This document shows positions 20,879 through 31,285 of a stretch of DNA of 39,879 nucleotides, piece after piece (the stretch's first letter is position 1; each line of letters opens with the position of its first letter). A program made the position numbers and the translations under genes. The stretch is taken from NCBI GenBank assembly GCA_963575745.1, contig CAUYUJ010001704.1, positions 21,893-61,771 of the forward strand. The letters are read 5' to 3'. The stretch comes from Prorocentrum cordatum (lineage: Eukaryota; Sar; Dinophyceae; Prorocentrales; Prorocentraceae). The notes under the pieces were generated by a model that was not told where the DNA came from, ran no database searches, and saw nothing but the letters and a program-made list of their open reading frames with translations.

Positions 20879-21008
20879 GGAACAGGAGGAGGAGGAGGAG
20901 GAGGAGGAGGAGGAGGAGGAGGAGGAGGAGGAGGAGGAGGGGGAGGGGGAGGAGGGAGGAGGGGGAGGAGGGGGGACAGGGGGAAAAGGAGGAGGAGGAC
21001 GAGGAGCC

Positions 21009-21076
<68 letters not shown>

Positions 21077-21287
21077 CTGATGATGATGATGATGAATGAT
21101 GTGATGCTGATGATGATGCTGATGCTGATGCTGATGCTGATGCTGATGCTGATGATGATGCTGATGCTGATGCGATGATGATGATGATGATGATGCTGAT
21201 GATGCTGATGCTGATACTGATGTGATGCTGATGATGGACGATTGACGATTGACGATGATGATGATTGATGATTGATGATGATGATGA

Positions 21288-21366
<79 letters not shown>

Positions 21367-21433
21367 CGATGCTGATGCTGATGCTGATGATGATGCTGAT
21401 GCTGATGCTGATGCTGATGCTGATGCTAATGCT

Positions 21434-21486
<53 letters not shown>

Positions 21487-21871
21487 TGAGGATGAGGAGG
21501 AGGAGGAGGAGGAGAAGGAGGATAATGGGGACGTGGAGGAAGAGGATTAGGAGGAGGAGGAGGAGGAGGAGGGTGGGATGATGATTATATTATGATGATG
21601 ATTATGATGATGCTGATGCCGATGATGCTGACGTTGATGATTAAGGTGATGATGCTGTTGCTACTGATGCTGATGCTGATGATTATTATGATGATGGTGA
21701 TGATGAAGCTGATGCTGATGATGAGGATGGTGGTGATGATGGTGATGGTGATGATGATGAGGATGGTGGTGATGATGGTGATGATGATGCTGATGATGAT
21801 GGTGATGATGATGCTGATGCTGATGCTGATGCTGATGATATTGAGAATTGTAATAATGGTGGCGGTGGTAG

Positions 21872-21921
<50 letters not shown>

Positions 21922-22240
21922 GCGATGGCGATGGCGATGGCAATGATGTTTTTGTTGATAATGGTGATGCTGATGATGCTGCTAATGATGACGAGGATTC
22001 TGCTGCTGCTGATAATAATGAATATTAGGATGATGCTGACGGTTATGATAAGGATAATGGTGATGATTATTATGATCATGATGACGATGTTGATGATGAT
22101 GATGCTGATGAGGATGATGAAGATGATGAAGGTGAAGGTGATGGTGATGATGATGTTGATGATGATGGGAAGGAGGAGGATACTGATAATGAGGATGAGG
22201 ACGATGATGATAATGATGATGATGATGATGATGATGATGC

Positions 22241-22284
<44 letters not shown>

Positions 22285-22372
22285 ATGATGATGATGATGA
22301 TGGTGGTGGTGCAGATGATTATGCTGGTGATGATGGTGATGATGATGATCATGATCATGATCATGATGATGA
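20879..22372. repeat. 1.5-kb GGA then GAT/GCTGAT microsatellite
   Basis: GGA to about 21005, then GAT with GCT interruptions, GAC-GAG (21435-21490), GGA again, and GAT with GGT, GTT and TAAT variants to about 22372. Long poly-Asp, poly-Met, poly-Ile and His-rich frames arise on both strands; none is a credible gene. Confidence 0.95.
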
Positions 22373-23034
22373 TTCGTTTTACTTTGGTTTTGATGATGCT
22401 TATTCATCGTATTTTTACTAGTTTTATGATTGCTTTGGTTCTGATGAATGCAGTGTTGGTTTTCGATCTTCCGAGTTTGAGTGTCCGAGCGGCAGTGCGT
22501 AAACCTACTAACTTTTAGCTGTGGGGGGGAGCATTGCTCAGTGGAGAGGCCTGGCGGCGTTGCCGCCGACCCTGAACGTCGACGACGACGAGGGCGACGA
22601 CGAGGACGAAGGCGACGACGACGACTCAACCGTCCGTCTGTCTGCCCTCCGCGGCGTCCTCAGGTGGTGCGCGGCGCGGCTGCCATGTACAGGACCGGGG
22701 CTGCCGTGCGGAGAGGGGGAGGGAGGAGGAGGAGGAGGAGGAGGAGGAGGAGGAGAAAGAGGAGGAGGAGGAGGAGAAAGAGGAGGAGGAGGAGGAGTGG
22801 TGGAGGAGTTGCTAAATTCCGCCTAGTGTCAAAAAAGCGAAGGGGGAGGTGGGGGAAGAGCAGGAGGAGGAGGAGCAGGAGCAGCAGGAGCAGCAGGAGC
22901 AGGATATGGAGTGAGGAGGTGGAGGAAGAGGAGGAGGGCCAAGTGGAGCCGAACGAGCGCGTCGTTCGAGGCATTTCTACAACCTGGCCGCGCCTGGCGG
23001 CTCCTCCTTGCAACGCCTCCTACATCGCGGTGGT
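22373..23034. other. Mixed repeats, no gene seen
   Basis: Short GAC-rich patch at 22578-22625. GGA-rich sequence with AAAGA interruptions at 22715-22800, and GGAGCA repeats at 22860-22905. The intervening sequence has no supportable coding region. Confidence 0.5.
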
Positions 23035-23425
23035 CATGGGCGAGTCTGAGTATGAGGAGAGTATGGGTCGGTCTGAGCATGATGGACAGAGTGTGGGTAA
23101 TTACGGTTTGGCTGAACTGTGTATGAGCGTATCTTAATGTACGTGAGTTTGAATGTGGGTGAGTCGGACTTTGAGCGGATCTGAGTATAAGCGGTTTGGA
23201 GCATGAGCAAGTCTAAGTCTGAGTGTTCGAAAATTTGCATGACTGAGTATGGGTAAGTCTGGGTATGAGAGAGTCTGAGTAGTGAACGGCTCGGAGCGTC
23301 ACTGATCTGACTACGAGGGGTCTGCGTGCATGAGCCTGTGATTGGGTCTGAAATGGTGAGTGAATCCGATTGTGGACCGAGACTCAGCGATTCCCAGTTT
23401 AGGTGTAGTGAGGTGGAGTCGGATG
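23035..23425. repeat. Degenerate GAGTCTGAGTATG-type repeat
   Basis: Variants of GAGTCTGAGTATGAG, GGGTCTGA and TGAGTGTGGGTAAG recur every 15-25 bp with much divergence. The minus-strand frame with many SDS/TQT blocks (23034-23585) is the translation of this repeat. Confidence 0.65.
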
Positions 23426-24021
23426 GATGTTGAGTGTCTGAATGCAAGGTTGAAGCAGACGGGAAGGATGGAGGAGAAAGGAGGGAGGTGGAAACATCAT
23501 ACTGAGAATTATTCCGACGGCAGGACCCCACATGAGAATTTGTTTGGTTTGCCTTTAGCCTTTTCCTCCTCGCCCTGGAGGACACCCTCCCGTCGCCCTC
23601 TCTTCAGTCCTCTCCTCCTCATCCTCCTCCTATGTATCCTCCTCCTCCTCTCCTCCTTCTCCACCTCCTCCTCATCATCACCCTCCCCCATACCCCTTCC
23701 CCCCTCCTCATGCTCCTCCTGCCTCTTCTCCATGTGCACCTCCCCTTCCCCCTGGTCAAGTGCAAGCAAGTCGATTTTCCTCGGTGCCGTCGCCGCCCCG
23801 GTCAGCTCGCGCGCGTTCGCCGACGGCTAGATCGCGAAGCCTTTGGGGCAACCTCCCGCGGGCCGCTGAGGTGCGGGGGCAGGCCGTCGGGACAGCCCCG
23901 CGGGCCAGGCCGTTGGGACAATTCCGCGGGCCTCGAGGTTGGCGCGGCCGCGCTCAGGAGGGGGACAACGCGAAACCAAGCCGTGCTGCGAGCTGTTCCG
24001 CCTCGGTTTTGGAGCTGTCCG
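23426..24021. other. C/T-rich tract and GC-rich sequence, no gene seen
   Basis: 23565-23755 is CTC/TCC-rich. 23850-23945 contains repeated GGCCGTCGGGACA/GGCCGTTGGGACA and CCGCGGGCC motifs. No coding evidence. Confidence 0.45.
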
Positions 24022-24475
24022 CTATCCCGTCGAACTTCGGAACGCCTTCCGCAGGGACGCTGGCAGCCCGCGTTCCAGGAACTCTCGCGCGGGCGGCCGC
24101 AGGATCAGCATGTTCCGCATGCGCGTGGCGCGGGGGAACATGAGGTAGAGGTGCGACCACCAGTGCTCGTCCGACATGCCCGTGCGACCAGCGTCCTCAT
24201 CCCTGGCGCAGTCGATGGTGACGCCCTTGCGCAGCGTCTGGCCCTGCGACAGCGTGGGGGTCAGGTGCGACGCGTGCGTCTGGGTGAACCCCGAGCGGCG
24301 CACGACCTGCGGCCCCGTGCCCTGCCAGGTGAACCCCTGCGCAGAGCAAAATCCTCGCCCGCGCCTCGCCCCCGCCGTCGTCGTCAGCGCTTTCGGCGCC
24401 CTGTAGCAGCACTTGGGCGACCGCCTGGTAGATCGGGGAGGACTCGTTGACGCCGCGCACCTGCTGACAGGTTCC
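24022..24475 (-). CDS. Possible coding exons of an unrecognised protein (weak)
   Basis: On the minus strand two adjacent segments have protein-like composition. 24475-24360 contains VRGVNESSPIYQAVAQVLL; 24336-24022 contains GFTWQGTGPQVVRRSGFTQT and later GMSDEHWWSHLYLMFPRATR, ending at a TAG (24022-24024). A candidate acceptor CCACAG precedes the first segment and GCTCTGCGCAG the second. The implied introns are only 20-40 nt, so the join is uncertain. Composition (Trp, His, Tyr, Met well used) differs from repeat-derived frames. No family is recognised. Confidence 0.3.
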
Positions 24476-24714
24476 CTGTGGTAGGTAGAGGGGGCGACAG
24501 AGCTGGCTCACCGCGCAGTTTTCTTGTTCCTGCTCGCCGTTTGGGCGAAAGTCGAAGGAAACAGTGACATCTTGGCCCGTTGCACTTGTACGAGCCCCAA
24601 CGTCATCCTATTCTTCGGCTCCTCCTGTGCGGCCGTGAGTCGAGATTCCATGCCGACGTGTGCCGGTAAAACGCCGTGGTTGTCCCCCGTGTGAAATTTT
24701 TTCACACGTCACTC

Positions 24715-25195
24715 ACAAGCGAGGCTCCCGCCTGAGGCTTTTTCTAAATTCAGACGCGGAGGGCCCAAACAACGACGACAGTTACAGGATTTTGATGGTC
24801 CGCTCCGACTGCCAGCATGAAGCGCGGGCTCCATAGGGAGGAGGTTCCAGCTTGAACTTTCCTTGTATTTGATTCACAAACGAGGTTCCCGCGTGAGGTT
24901 TCTTCAAAATTCAGGCGCGAGGGGCCCAAAACGGACGTCAGTGACAAGATTTGGATGACCCGCTCCGATTACCAACATGAAACGCGGGCTCCATAGGAAA
25001 GGGGGCTCCCGTTTGATTGTTTTTCAGCGGTTCCGTCACGAACGAGGTTCCCGCCTGAGGCCTTTGGGAGATTCAGGCGTAAAGGGCCCAATATTCACGA
25101 CATTTACTGGATTTGGATGGCCCGCTCCGATTGCCGACGTGAAGTGCGGGTTCCATAGGGATTGCGTTCCCGCTTGAGACTCTTTCGCAATGCGT
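24715..25195. repeat. ~162-bp satellite, three tandem copies
   Basis: Copies begin near 24721, 24882 and 25044 (spacings 161 and 162) with GAGG(C/T)TCCCGC(C/G)TGAGG. Each continues with TTCAGGCG...GGGCCCAA, GATTTGGATGGCCCGCTCCG and GCGGGCTCCATAGG. A partial fourth unit follows 25150. Divergence is moderate. No coding sequence. Confidence 0.85.
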
Positions 25196-25392
25196 TTGCA
25201 TACGAGTCCCCTCTTGGTCGACTGTCATGTTGGGATGGTGATACTGATGACGATGGTGGTGTGTGTGCTGCTGATGGCCAATGATCATGATGGGAGCATG
25301 GTAAGATTACGAATGAATGATGACTGAATCTGAGTGCGTGAGAAAGTGGGTGGATGACGATGAGGGTTGATGATAGTGCTGGGTGGTGGTAG

Positions 25393-25439
<47 letters not shown>

Positions 25440-25860
25440 GTGAAAGGGATGATGATTGATGGTGGTGATGATGATGCTGATGCGTGATGACAGGAGGAGT
25501 AGGCATGAAGAGGACAGGGTGGGTGTGAGGAGTGCGCGGGGTTTCCCGAGAATGCAACAACTCTACGTAGGATGTGTGGAACGAAAAAACACATGTTGGG
25601 ACATGCGAGAACGCACAAACAACATCACAAACACTGCAACGCAACAGTTTTGCAGGACATTTCGCAGACTTGCGCCCCCAATTGGGGCAGCGGGTACGTG
25701 TTTCCGTGCGCGTCGAACGCTTTTTTAACCTTCGCGCACACACACGCACGCACGCGCACATGCGCACGCACACACGCACGCACACACACACACACACACG
25801 CACGCACCGAGACTCCTTTATTATATGTATATGGATGTATATGTATAAGCACGTGTGTAT
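25196..25860. repeat. GAT and CACACG simple repeats with no gene
   Basis: GAT/GGT triplets at 25238-25500 (pure core 25396-25440) and a (CACG/CACA)n tract at 25735-25808. The sequence between has no supportable gene. Confidence 0.75.
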
Positions 25861-26202
25861 AGTATGTTTCTCCCCTTCTCTCCCTCTCCCCTCTCTTTTC
25901 CTCCCTCCCTCTCTCGCCTTTTATCTCTGTCTCCCTGCCCATGCCCTTTTCCTGTCCCTCTCTACCTCAACTCTGCCCCTTCTTCTCCTTCCCTTCCCTC
26001 TCTGGCTTCGTTACCCCCTCGTCTCTTATGCGCCATTTACTTTCCCGTCCACTCGTTTTCCCCGCCCATGATTGGGCACATTCCCTCCGGCGCCAGGAAA
26101 AGCCACAACACCGTGAAGCCAGGGGAGCAGGGGAAGCGCGACTACGTGTACCCACAGGCTCTTGCGGATGGAAGGGCCGCCCTCCTCATCATCACATGTG
26201 GT
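25861..26202. other. C/T-rich stretch and ambiguous sequence
   Basis: 25865-26030 is CTCCCT-rich. 26060-26200 reads as plausible peptide in a plus frame (KPGEQGKRDYVYPQ) and also in a minus frame, so neither can be chosen. Confidence 0.35.
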
Positions 26203-26439
26203 TCATGTCTCGGCGTCGGCCAGACGTGTGCGTTTTTTTGTTCTATTCGGCGAGGGCCGCCGAGGAGCATCCCGGGTCATCTGGCAAAAAGAGGCACGCA
26301 CGAAACCGAAGACTTGCACGCGGAAGGGGCGTCCGAACGACAGCAAGATGTTCTTCATGCCTAGCTCCTCTTCGTCGCCTCGCCGGACACGTCGGCAGGG
26401 CAGCCTGGGCGCTTCGCTGGGGACCTCGCCACGGCTCAT
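26203..26439 (-). CDS. Possible short exon (very weak)
   Basis: A 78-codon minus-strand frame starting MSRGEVPSEAPRLP and containing EELGMKNILLSFGRPFRVQ, followed by a CTTTTTGCCAG acceptor-like sequence inside it. Composition is reasonable, but there is no domain, and the overlapping plus frame is equally open. Included only as a pointer. Confidence 0.15.
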   Translation of the reverse strand: MSRGEVPSEAPRLPCRRVRRGDEEELGMKNILLSFGRPFRVQVFGFVRASFCQMTRDAPRRPSPNRTKKRTRLADAET

Positions 26440-27083
26440 GAAGCCTGAAGCCCGACAGTCCCAGCAGAGAAGGGGATGGAGGGCGGGCCGTCTTCAGTAT
26501 CCCCTTCTTGCCTCCGCGCCGCGCACGTCCACACTAAACACTGCCTCTAATGGTTGCAGGGTGAGGGGGGTAGTTGTTTACAACATGTGGCTCTCGCTGG
26601 AGCGCCACGCACATCTGTCTTCAGCATCTCCAAGAACTATCAGGAACGATAGCGAATCACACTGAAACTGTGACTCGCGCCCCAGAGCCGCGCACTGGTG
26701 TTTACAACGCTTCAAATTTTGAATACAATTGAGGGTGATGAATTTTCATAACTGGGCCCTCGCATGATACTTCCTCGACTTGTGTGTCCTGATGTGTTAA
26801 GCCGCGCAGCATTTACATAGGGATGGCGTTTGTTTCAAAATCAGGTTCTCGCTTCACACGCTACTTTGGCGTTTGTAAGCGTACCCTATGGCACTTCTTA
26901 GAGCTAGGAAGACGGGGCCAGTTGCCTTTCAAAATGGGGCTTTCGCTGGAATGGTTGGCCCATAAGGATAGGACTCGCGTTTTCCAAGGGCGGTGAAAAG
27001 GGATGTGTGTAGGGACTTCTGGTGAGTGGACTTGGGACGGGAGTGTGCGTTGCGCCATCGTTGATGCACCATGGGTTTGTTCA
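26440..27083. other. No gene seen upstream of the retroelement
   Basis: A/T-richer than its neighbours. CATAGGGATGGCGTT at 26816-26830 and a GGTTCTCGCTTC motif nearby recall parts of the 162-bp satellite, possibly a very diverged remnant. No coding evidence. Confidence 0.4.
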
Positions 27084-27175
27084 GGTCCTCCTCCTCCTCC
27101 TGCTCCTTCCCTCCTCCCGTCCTTCCCGCCTCGTCCCCCTCTCCTCCTCGCCCTCCTCCCCTCCTCTCCTCCCTC
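27084..27175. repeat. C/T-rich minisatellite unit on the 5' side of the retroelement
   Basis: GGTCCTCCTCCTCCTCCTGC, then TCCTTCCCTCCTCCCGTCC and CCTCGTCCCCCTCTCC. This is the same ordered unit as in the array at 33845-34250 beyond the 3' end of the retroelement. It ends about 168 bp before the ORF1 ATG. Confidence 0.75.
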
Positions 27176-27342
27176 AAGCCGTATGGGCTCGAGCACCAAG
27201 TCCACACGCCCCCGTGCGCGTGGCATCTTGCTCTTGCCCAGCCCTGCGCCGCCACGTGGTGCTTGGGGGGAGTCGAACCCGCCGTCCTTGAGGACCTGCA
27301 CATCCTCAGAGGATAGCTGTTTTCGGCTGCGAAAGCAGGGCC

Positions 27343-28455
27343 ATGTCAGGATCAGGACCTCGCCTGTGGAGTAAGTGCGCAAAGTGCGGGACGACCGAGT
27401 GGAATGACATTTTGTCTACTCGCAACAATCAGTGTAGCAAGTGCAGGTGCCCAGTCAAGGTCTTCAAGGCCAAACCCAAGAAGGATGGTTCAGCTGACGG
27501 CAGCCTGGACAACTCTTTGGTGCACGCCAACGGCAGCAAGGGCGACAGCAGCGCGTCCAGAGCAGCAGCGAGTGGCGCCGTCCCTGACGACAACCAGCGC
27601 ATGCTCAGCATGCTCACGCAGCTGTTGGCCGACGCCAAGGACATGAGCACGAAGAAGCTTCTCTTAGAGCAGATGGCAGCGCTGCGCAGCTCTCCCTCTC
27701 CGAAGCCTGTTTCCACGGAGGAGTCGGTGAAGCGCGCGGACAGTGCTCTTCGAGACGCTCATGCCAAACACGACCAAGCTGTTCACCAAGTGATCAAGCT
27801 GCGTGACAACCTGCACAAGGCAGAGATCAAAGAGGCCGAAGCCGCAGTCAGTTTGGCACGCGCCGAAGCCGCCAAGAAGTTAGCGATCATCACGCTGGCC
27901 AAGGAGTCAGGGGTGCTCGCTGGGGATTCGCTCTCGTCCAGCCAGGCGGACCTCAAGTCCAACTTGTTCGATTTGCAGTGGGATGAGGAGTTCTTCAGTC
28001 GGCTCGACGAGTATGATTGTGAGGAATCAGAACGCATTGAGTTACGCAAGCTAGAGAGCGAGCTGCAGCAGGCACGTTCCAACCTCAGCGAGCGCAACAC
28101 TAAGATCACGGAGTGGAAGAATCGCATGGAGCAGCTCAAGCAGACTGTCAACGATCGCATGGGGAAGAAACGCAAGGGGGTCGATGGCACGGCGGAGGCG
28201 AGCGGTGGCAGCAGCGACGGCGCCAGCGCAGGGGCCAGCGCCCCCCCTGCGCCACCCGCGACCGCGACAGCCCCTACGGGTGGCGCAGCAGCGGCCGCGG
28301 GTCCGCCAGTCGCCGCCACCGCTACGCCAGCCCCCGACGAGACGGCCATCGTCAACGAGGCGAAGCGCATCTCCGAAGCCAAGTTCAAGGCCGCGGAGCT
28401 CGCCAAGCAGCAGAAGGAGGCCGTGTCGCAGGAGAGTGTCTCGGGCGGAGCGTGA
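27343..28455 (+). CDS. Retroelement ORF1: zinc ribbon plus coiled-coil protein
   Basis: 370 residues from ATG to TGA. The N-terminus carries a zinc ribbon: C12-x2-C15-x15-C31-x2-C34, within WSKCAKCGTTEWND and QCSKCRCPVK. Two coiled-coil-like regions follow, about residues 120-190 (Ala/Lys/Glu heptads) and 225-275 (LRKLESELQQARSNL). An Ala/Pro/Gly/Thr-rich low-complexity segment (about 285-345) and a Lys/Ala/Glu-rich tail complete it. By position this is the RNA-binding ORF1-type protein of a non-LTR element; oligomerisation through the coiled coils is inference. The start fits the first in-frame ATG after a C/T-rich leader. The stop is followed in the same frame by open Ser/Ala/Thr-rich sequence leading straight into the endonuclease, so ORF1 may be the N-terminal part of one polyprotein. 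Confidence 0.8.
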   Translation: MSGSGPRLWSKCAKCGTTEWNDILSTRNNQCSKCRCPVKVFKAKPKKDGSADGSLDNSLVHANGSKGDSSASRAAASGAVPDDNQRMLSMLTQLLADAKDMSTKKLLLEQMAALRSSPSPKPVSTEESVKRADSALRDAHAKHDQAVHQVIKLRDNLHKAEIKEAEAAVSLARAEAAKKLAIITLAKESGVLAGDSLSSSQADLKSNLFDLQWDEEFFSRLDEYDCEESERIELRKLESELQQARSNLSERNTKITEWKNRMEQLKQTVNDRMGKKRKGVDGTAEASGGSSDGASAGASAPPAPPATATAPTGGAAAAAGPPVAATATPAPDETAIVNEAKRISEAKFKAAELAKQQKEAVSQESVSGGA

Positions 28456-29177
28456 GCCTCCGCCAGTCGAGCCCAGTCTGCAGCTTCGACAACGGCATCA
28501 TCATCAAGTCAGACATTCACTGGTATGTGCACACCCGCGTCTCAGGCGCTGTCTCCTCGGGGTTCAGCTGGGGGAGACGCTGGTGAGCATGGGGACAGTG
28601 GCCCTACGTCGACATCGGCGGCTTCATTGTCATCAAGTGAGGGCGCTTCAGGAGCGCCTTGCGAGTGTGGCGAGCCGTCACCTTTTAGTTCAATTTTGTT
28701 CGGCAGCGTTTCTTGCTGGGGCGAGCAAGCGTGGAACTCCCTACGGTCGCGCCCCGTCAGAGAGGCGCATCACTACATGGCTATCGCGGAGACTCATATC
28801 TTCGCCAGCCAGCAAGTTAGATGGCAAGGCAAGATTCGCGCTAGTAAGTTTAAGTCTTTTTTCAACCCCGCTCGGCCCAAGGACCATCAGCATGAGTCCA
28901 GGGGTGCTCGCGGAGAGGGGGGTGAACTGTTTTTGGCCCAGGGTCACAGGCAGGTGCATTCGCTCGGCAGTCCTTCTGAGTTTCCTGAGCTTTGTTCTGG
29001 CAGTGATTCGTTTGACGGCTTCATCCCCGTCGTCATTCATTTTAGTGGCTATTCCCTTGTAGTTATTACCTACTACGGCCTTTCTTCCCTCGGCTTCCAC
29101 GGGGATAACGCCAGGCGGCTCTCTCGGGTTGGGGCCCTTGTTGCCACCTTGCAGCTTCCGTGGATTCTCATAAGGGG
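28456..29177 (+). CDS. Retroelement ORF2, part 1: N-terminal endonuclease (EEP) segment
   Basis: Open in the same frame as ORF1 right after its TGA; the first ATG is at 28525. A Ser/Ala/Thr-rich linker leads to SCWGEQAWNSLRSR and then AIAETHIF, whose Glu (codon 28789-28791) corresponds to the metal-binding Glu of EEP nucleases. GGELFLAQGHRQVHS and VVITYYGLSS follow, then LPWILIRG just before the shift point. At the G4 run 29174-29177 the frame must change for the protein to continue into DFNMSPLEL, the region of the conserved DFN motif. The frame as written runs on to 29316 but loses protein character at 29178. Confidence 0.7.
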
Positions 29178-31285
29178 ATTTCAACATGTCGCCGCTAGAG
29201 CTCGCCAAGTGCGGGTTTATAGAGAAAGTAGGTGCATATGTTTTTGTCTCGGATATAGAACACACTTGCGTTGCAGGCTCGGGCGGATCACATATAGATT
29301 TCATGCTGGCTTCTAAGTCGGCTTGCCCTTACGTCCTCGGCCTCTTCCCCATCCTCGACGTGCCTTGGGGCACGCATTGTGGGCTCAGTGTCAGGTTGCG
29401 TAGTCAAGGTATGCAGCTTATCACTAGGTCGCTCATGCTCCCTCGTAAGTTGCCTCAGGTCGTCCGTCCTTCGGTCGCCCCTCAGGCTGGGAGCAAATCG
29501 CAGTTGGCCAAGAAGTCTAAACAAGAACGCCGAGCCGCTTTCAAGGCCAAATCTGACGAAGCGTGCCACAAGTTTTTTGGGGATCTTCTCGGGCCCTCCC
29601 AGGTGCAGGTGGACGAGGAGTGCGGTAGCAGCCCCGAGGACCCCACAGACCCTTTTAACTCTCAGGCTCTGGCAGATTGGGACGAAGAGCCTGATCCCTG
29701 GGCCCAAGATGTTCAATGGTCTACTAGTGCTTCTGCTGTGCAGTCACCACTCGCGCATGACGAAAATCCAGGGTCCCCACCTAGTGGCACCGACTTGTTT
29801 TTGGAGGCTGAGGGGAGGTCCCAGGGCACCGAGCCAGTTGTCAGTTCCCCCTCCTTCTCCATCCCCCCTCATGTGTGGCAGCAGCAGCGGCACGAAGTTG
29901 GCTACACGCATCAAGTTGCTCACGATGTCTGGCCTGTTGTTCGGGATTCGGGTGCTTATCACATCGGAGGGCCTCACATTCTACACATCAGCGGGCTATA
30001 CGCGTCTTGGGTCAAGTCTGTCGAAAAATCTGTTCTGGCTCATCATGGGGGAGAGTTACAGGAAGGCACATCACGTGCTGTCGGTCCGCATCTAGTCCAG
30101 CATGTCGTGCACAAGGCTGAGCATCTTCGTGAGGCGCCTATCTCCGATTATGTTGCAGCATGGTGGTGCCGCTTGCACACGGTCCTTTTGAGATGTTGCC
30201 GGCACCGTTCGCGGCAGAATGGTCTGCAGCAGATTGCCCTACTCGCCTCAGTCGCTCTGCGTTTAGTCAATGATATACCTGAAGGGGCTCATTACATACT
30301 TTTTCATGGTAAGCATCAGTTTTCTTGGGAGCGTTGGTTGCATTACCTACAGGATATCAGCACTATTGATATTAACATACTTGAAGACATGCATGTACAA
30401 GCCAGCAAGATATCACAACGTGCCAAGCGTAGGGCTGTTCAGGCCTCTCTTCGGGACTTCCAGGACTGGATCGTCCAAGAGTCCGCGATGGGCGCCGTGC
30501 ATCGCTCCCTGCGTGCCGCACCTCAGGCTTCCGACGAGCTGTGCGTGGATGGCAAGCGTCTCTTCCGCCCGTCGGACATCGTAGATGCCAAAGTGAAGCA
30601 GTATCACTCTCTATGGGCTCCAGAGGAGTTCAACTTCGGAGAGGCTCAGGAGGTTTTTGAAGTCGTCAGGTCCGCCGCTCAAGTTGAAGATCTGGTTCCC
30701 CTTTCTGTTCCTCAGCTCCGCGGGGCCCTTAAGAAGATGAAGACCAAGGCTGGACTCGGAGTCGATAGGCTCACGCCCATCGACTTCGAGAGGCTCCCTG
30801 ACAGCGCTCTGGAAGAACTTTCTGGCATCTACGAGGCCATCGAGGCTTCTGTTTCCTGGCCGTGGCAGTTACTTGTATGCCTGGGGAGGCTCCTCCCCAA
30901 GAAGTCTTCGGGCGACATGGTCATCGGTATCCCCCCTATGTTTTGTAGGCTCTGGAGCCTCGCTCGGGACGACCTCTCCAAGCAGTGGTCCAGGGGCACC
31001 GTCCCCGAGTGGGACGCCGCCATCGAAGGAAATCCCCCTCTGGTTGAAGCTTTTATGAGGATTCTCGACGCCGAAGTCGCCCACAAACTAGGTGCTACCT
31101 ATGCTCATGGCGCGGTCGATATTGAGTCCTTCTACGACACTATCAAGTGGAGTAAACTAGTTCAGGCAGCTCTTCGTCTCGGGTTTCCCCCTGTTTTGCT
31201 TGCTCTCGAGCTTCAAAGTTGTATGTCAGCCCGCGTTCTTTCTCAGCTGGGCGCACATTCTCTCGGCTTTCAACCCACTCAGGGG
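29178..31285 (+). CDS. Retroelement ORF2, part 2: endonuclease C-terminus, linker and RT fingers/palm
   Basis: Begins with DFNMSPLELAKCGF. The endonuclease end shows GSHIDFMLAS (Asp codon 29297-29299) and VPWGTHCGLSVRL, where the usual Asp-His pair is Thr-His (His codon 29375-29377). A long Ser/Pro/Asp-rich linker follows. The RT begins near 30680: KMKTKAGLGVDRLTP, GRLLPKKSSGDMVIGIPP, MFCRLWSL, then motif A AVDIESFYDTI (Asp at codon 31118-31120). The frame as written runs to a TAA at 31304-31306, but the RT continues in another frame from the G4 run at 31282-31285. Confidence 0.8.

Noticed and set aside
21592-22518. Met/Leu-rich 308-codon frame and its Ile-rich antisense partner
   Set aside because: Both are readings of the GAT repeat.
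27313-27343. TAGCTGTTTTCGGCTGCGAAAG before ORF1 as a third leader relic
   Set aside because: Resemblance needs several substitutions and insertions; the position is suggestive but the match is within chance.
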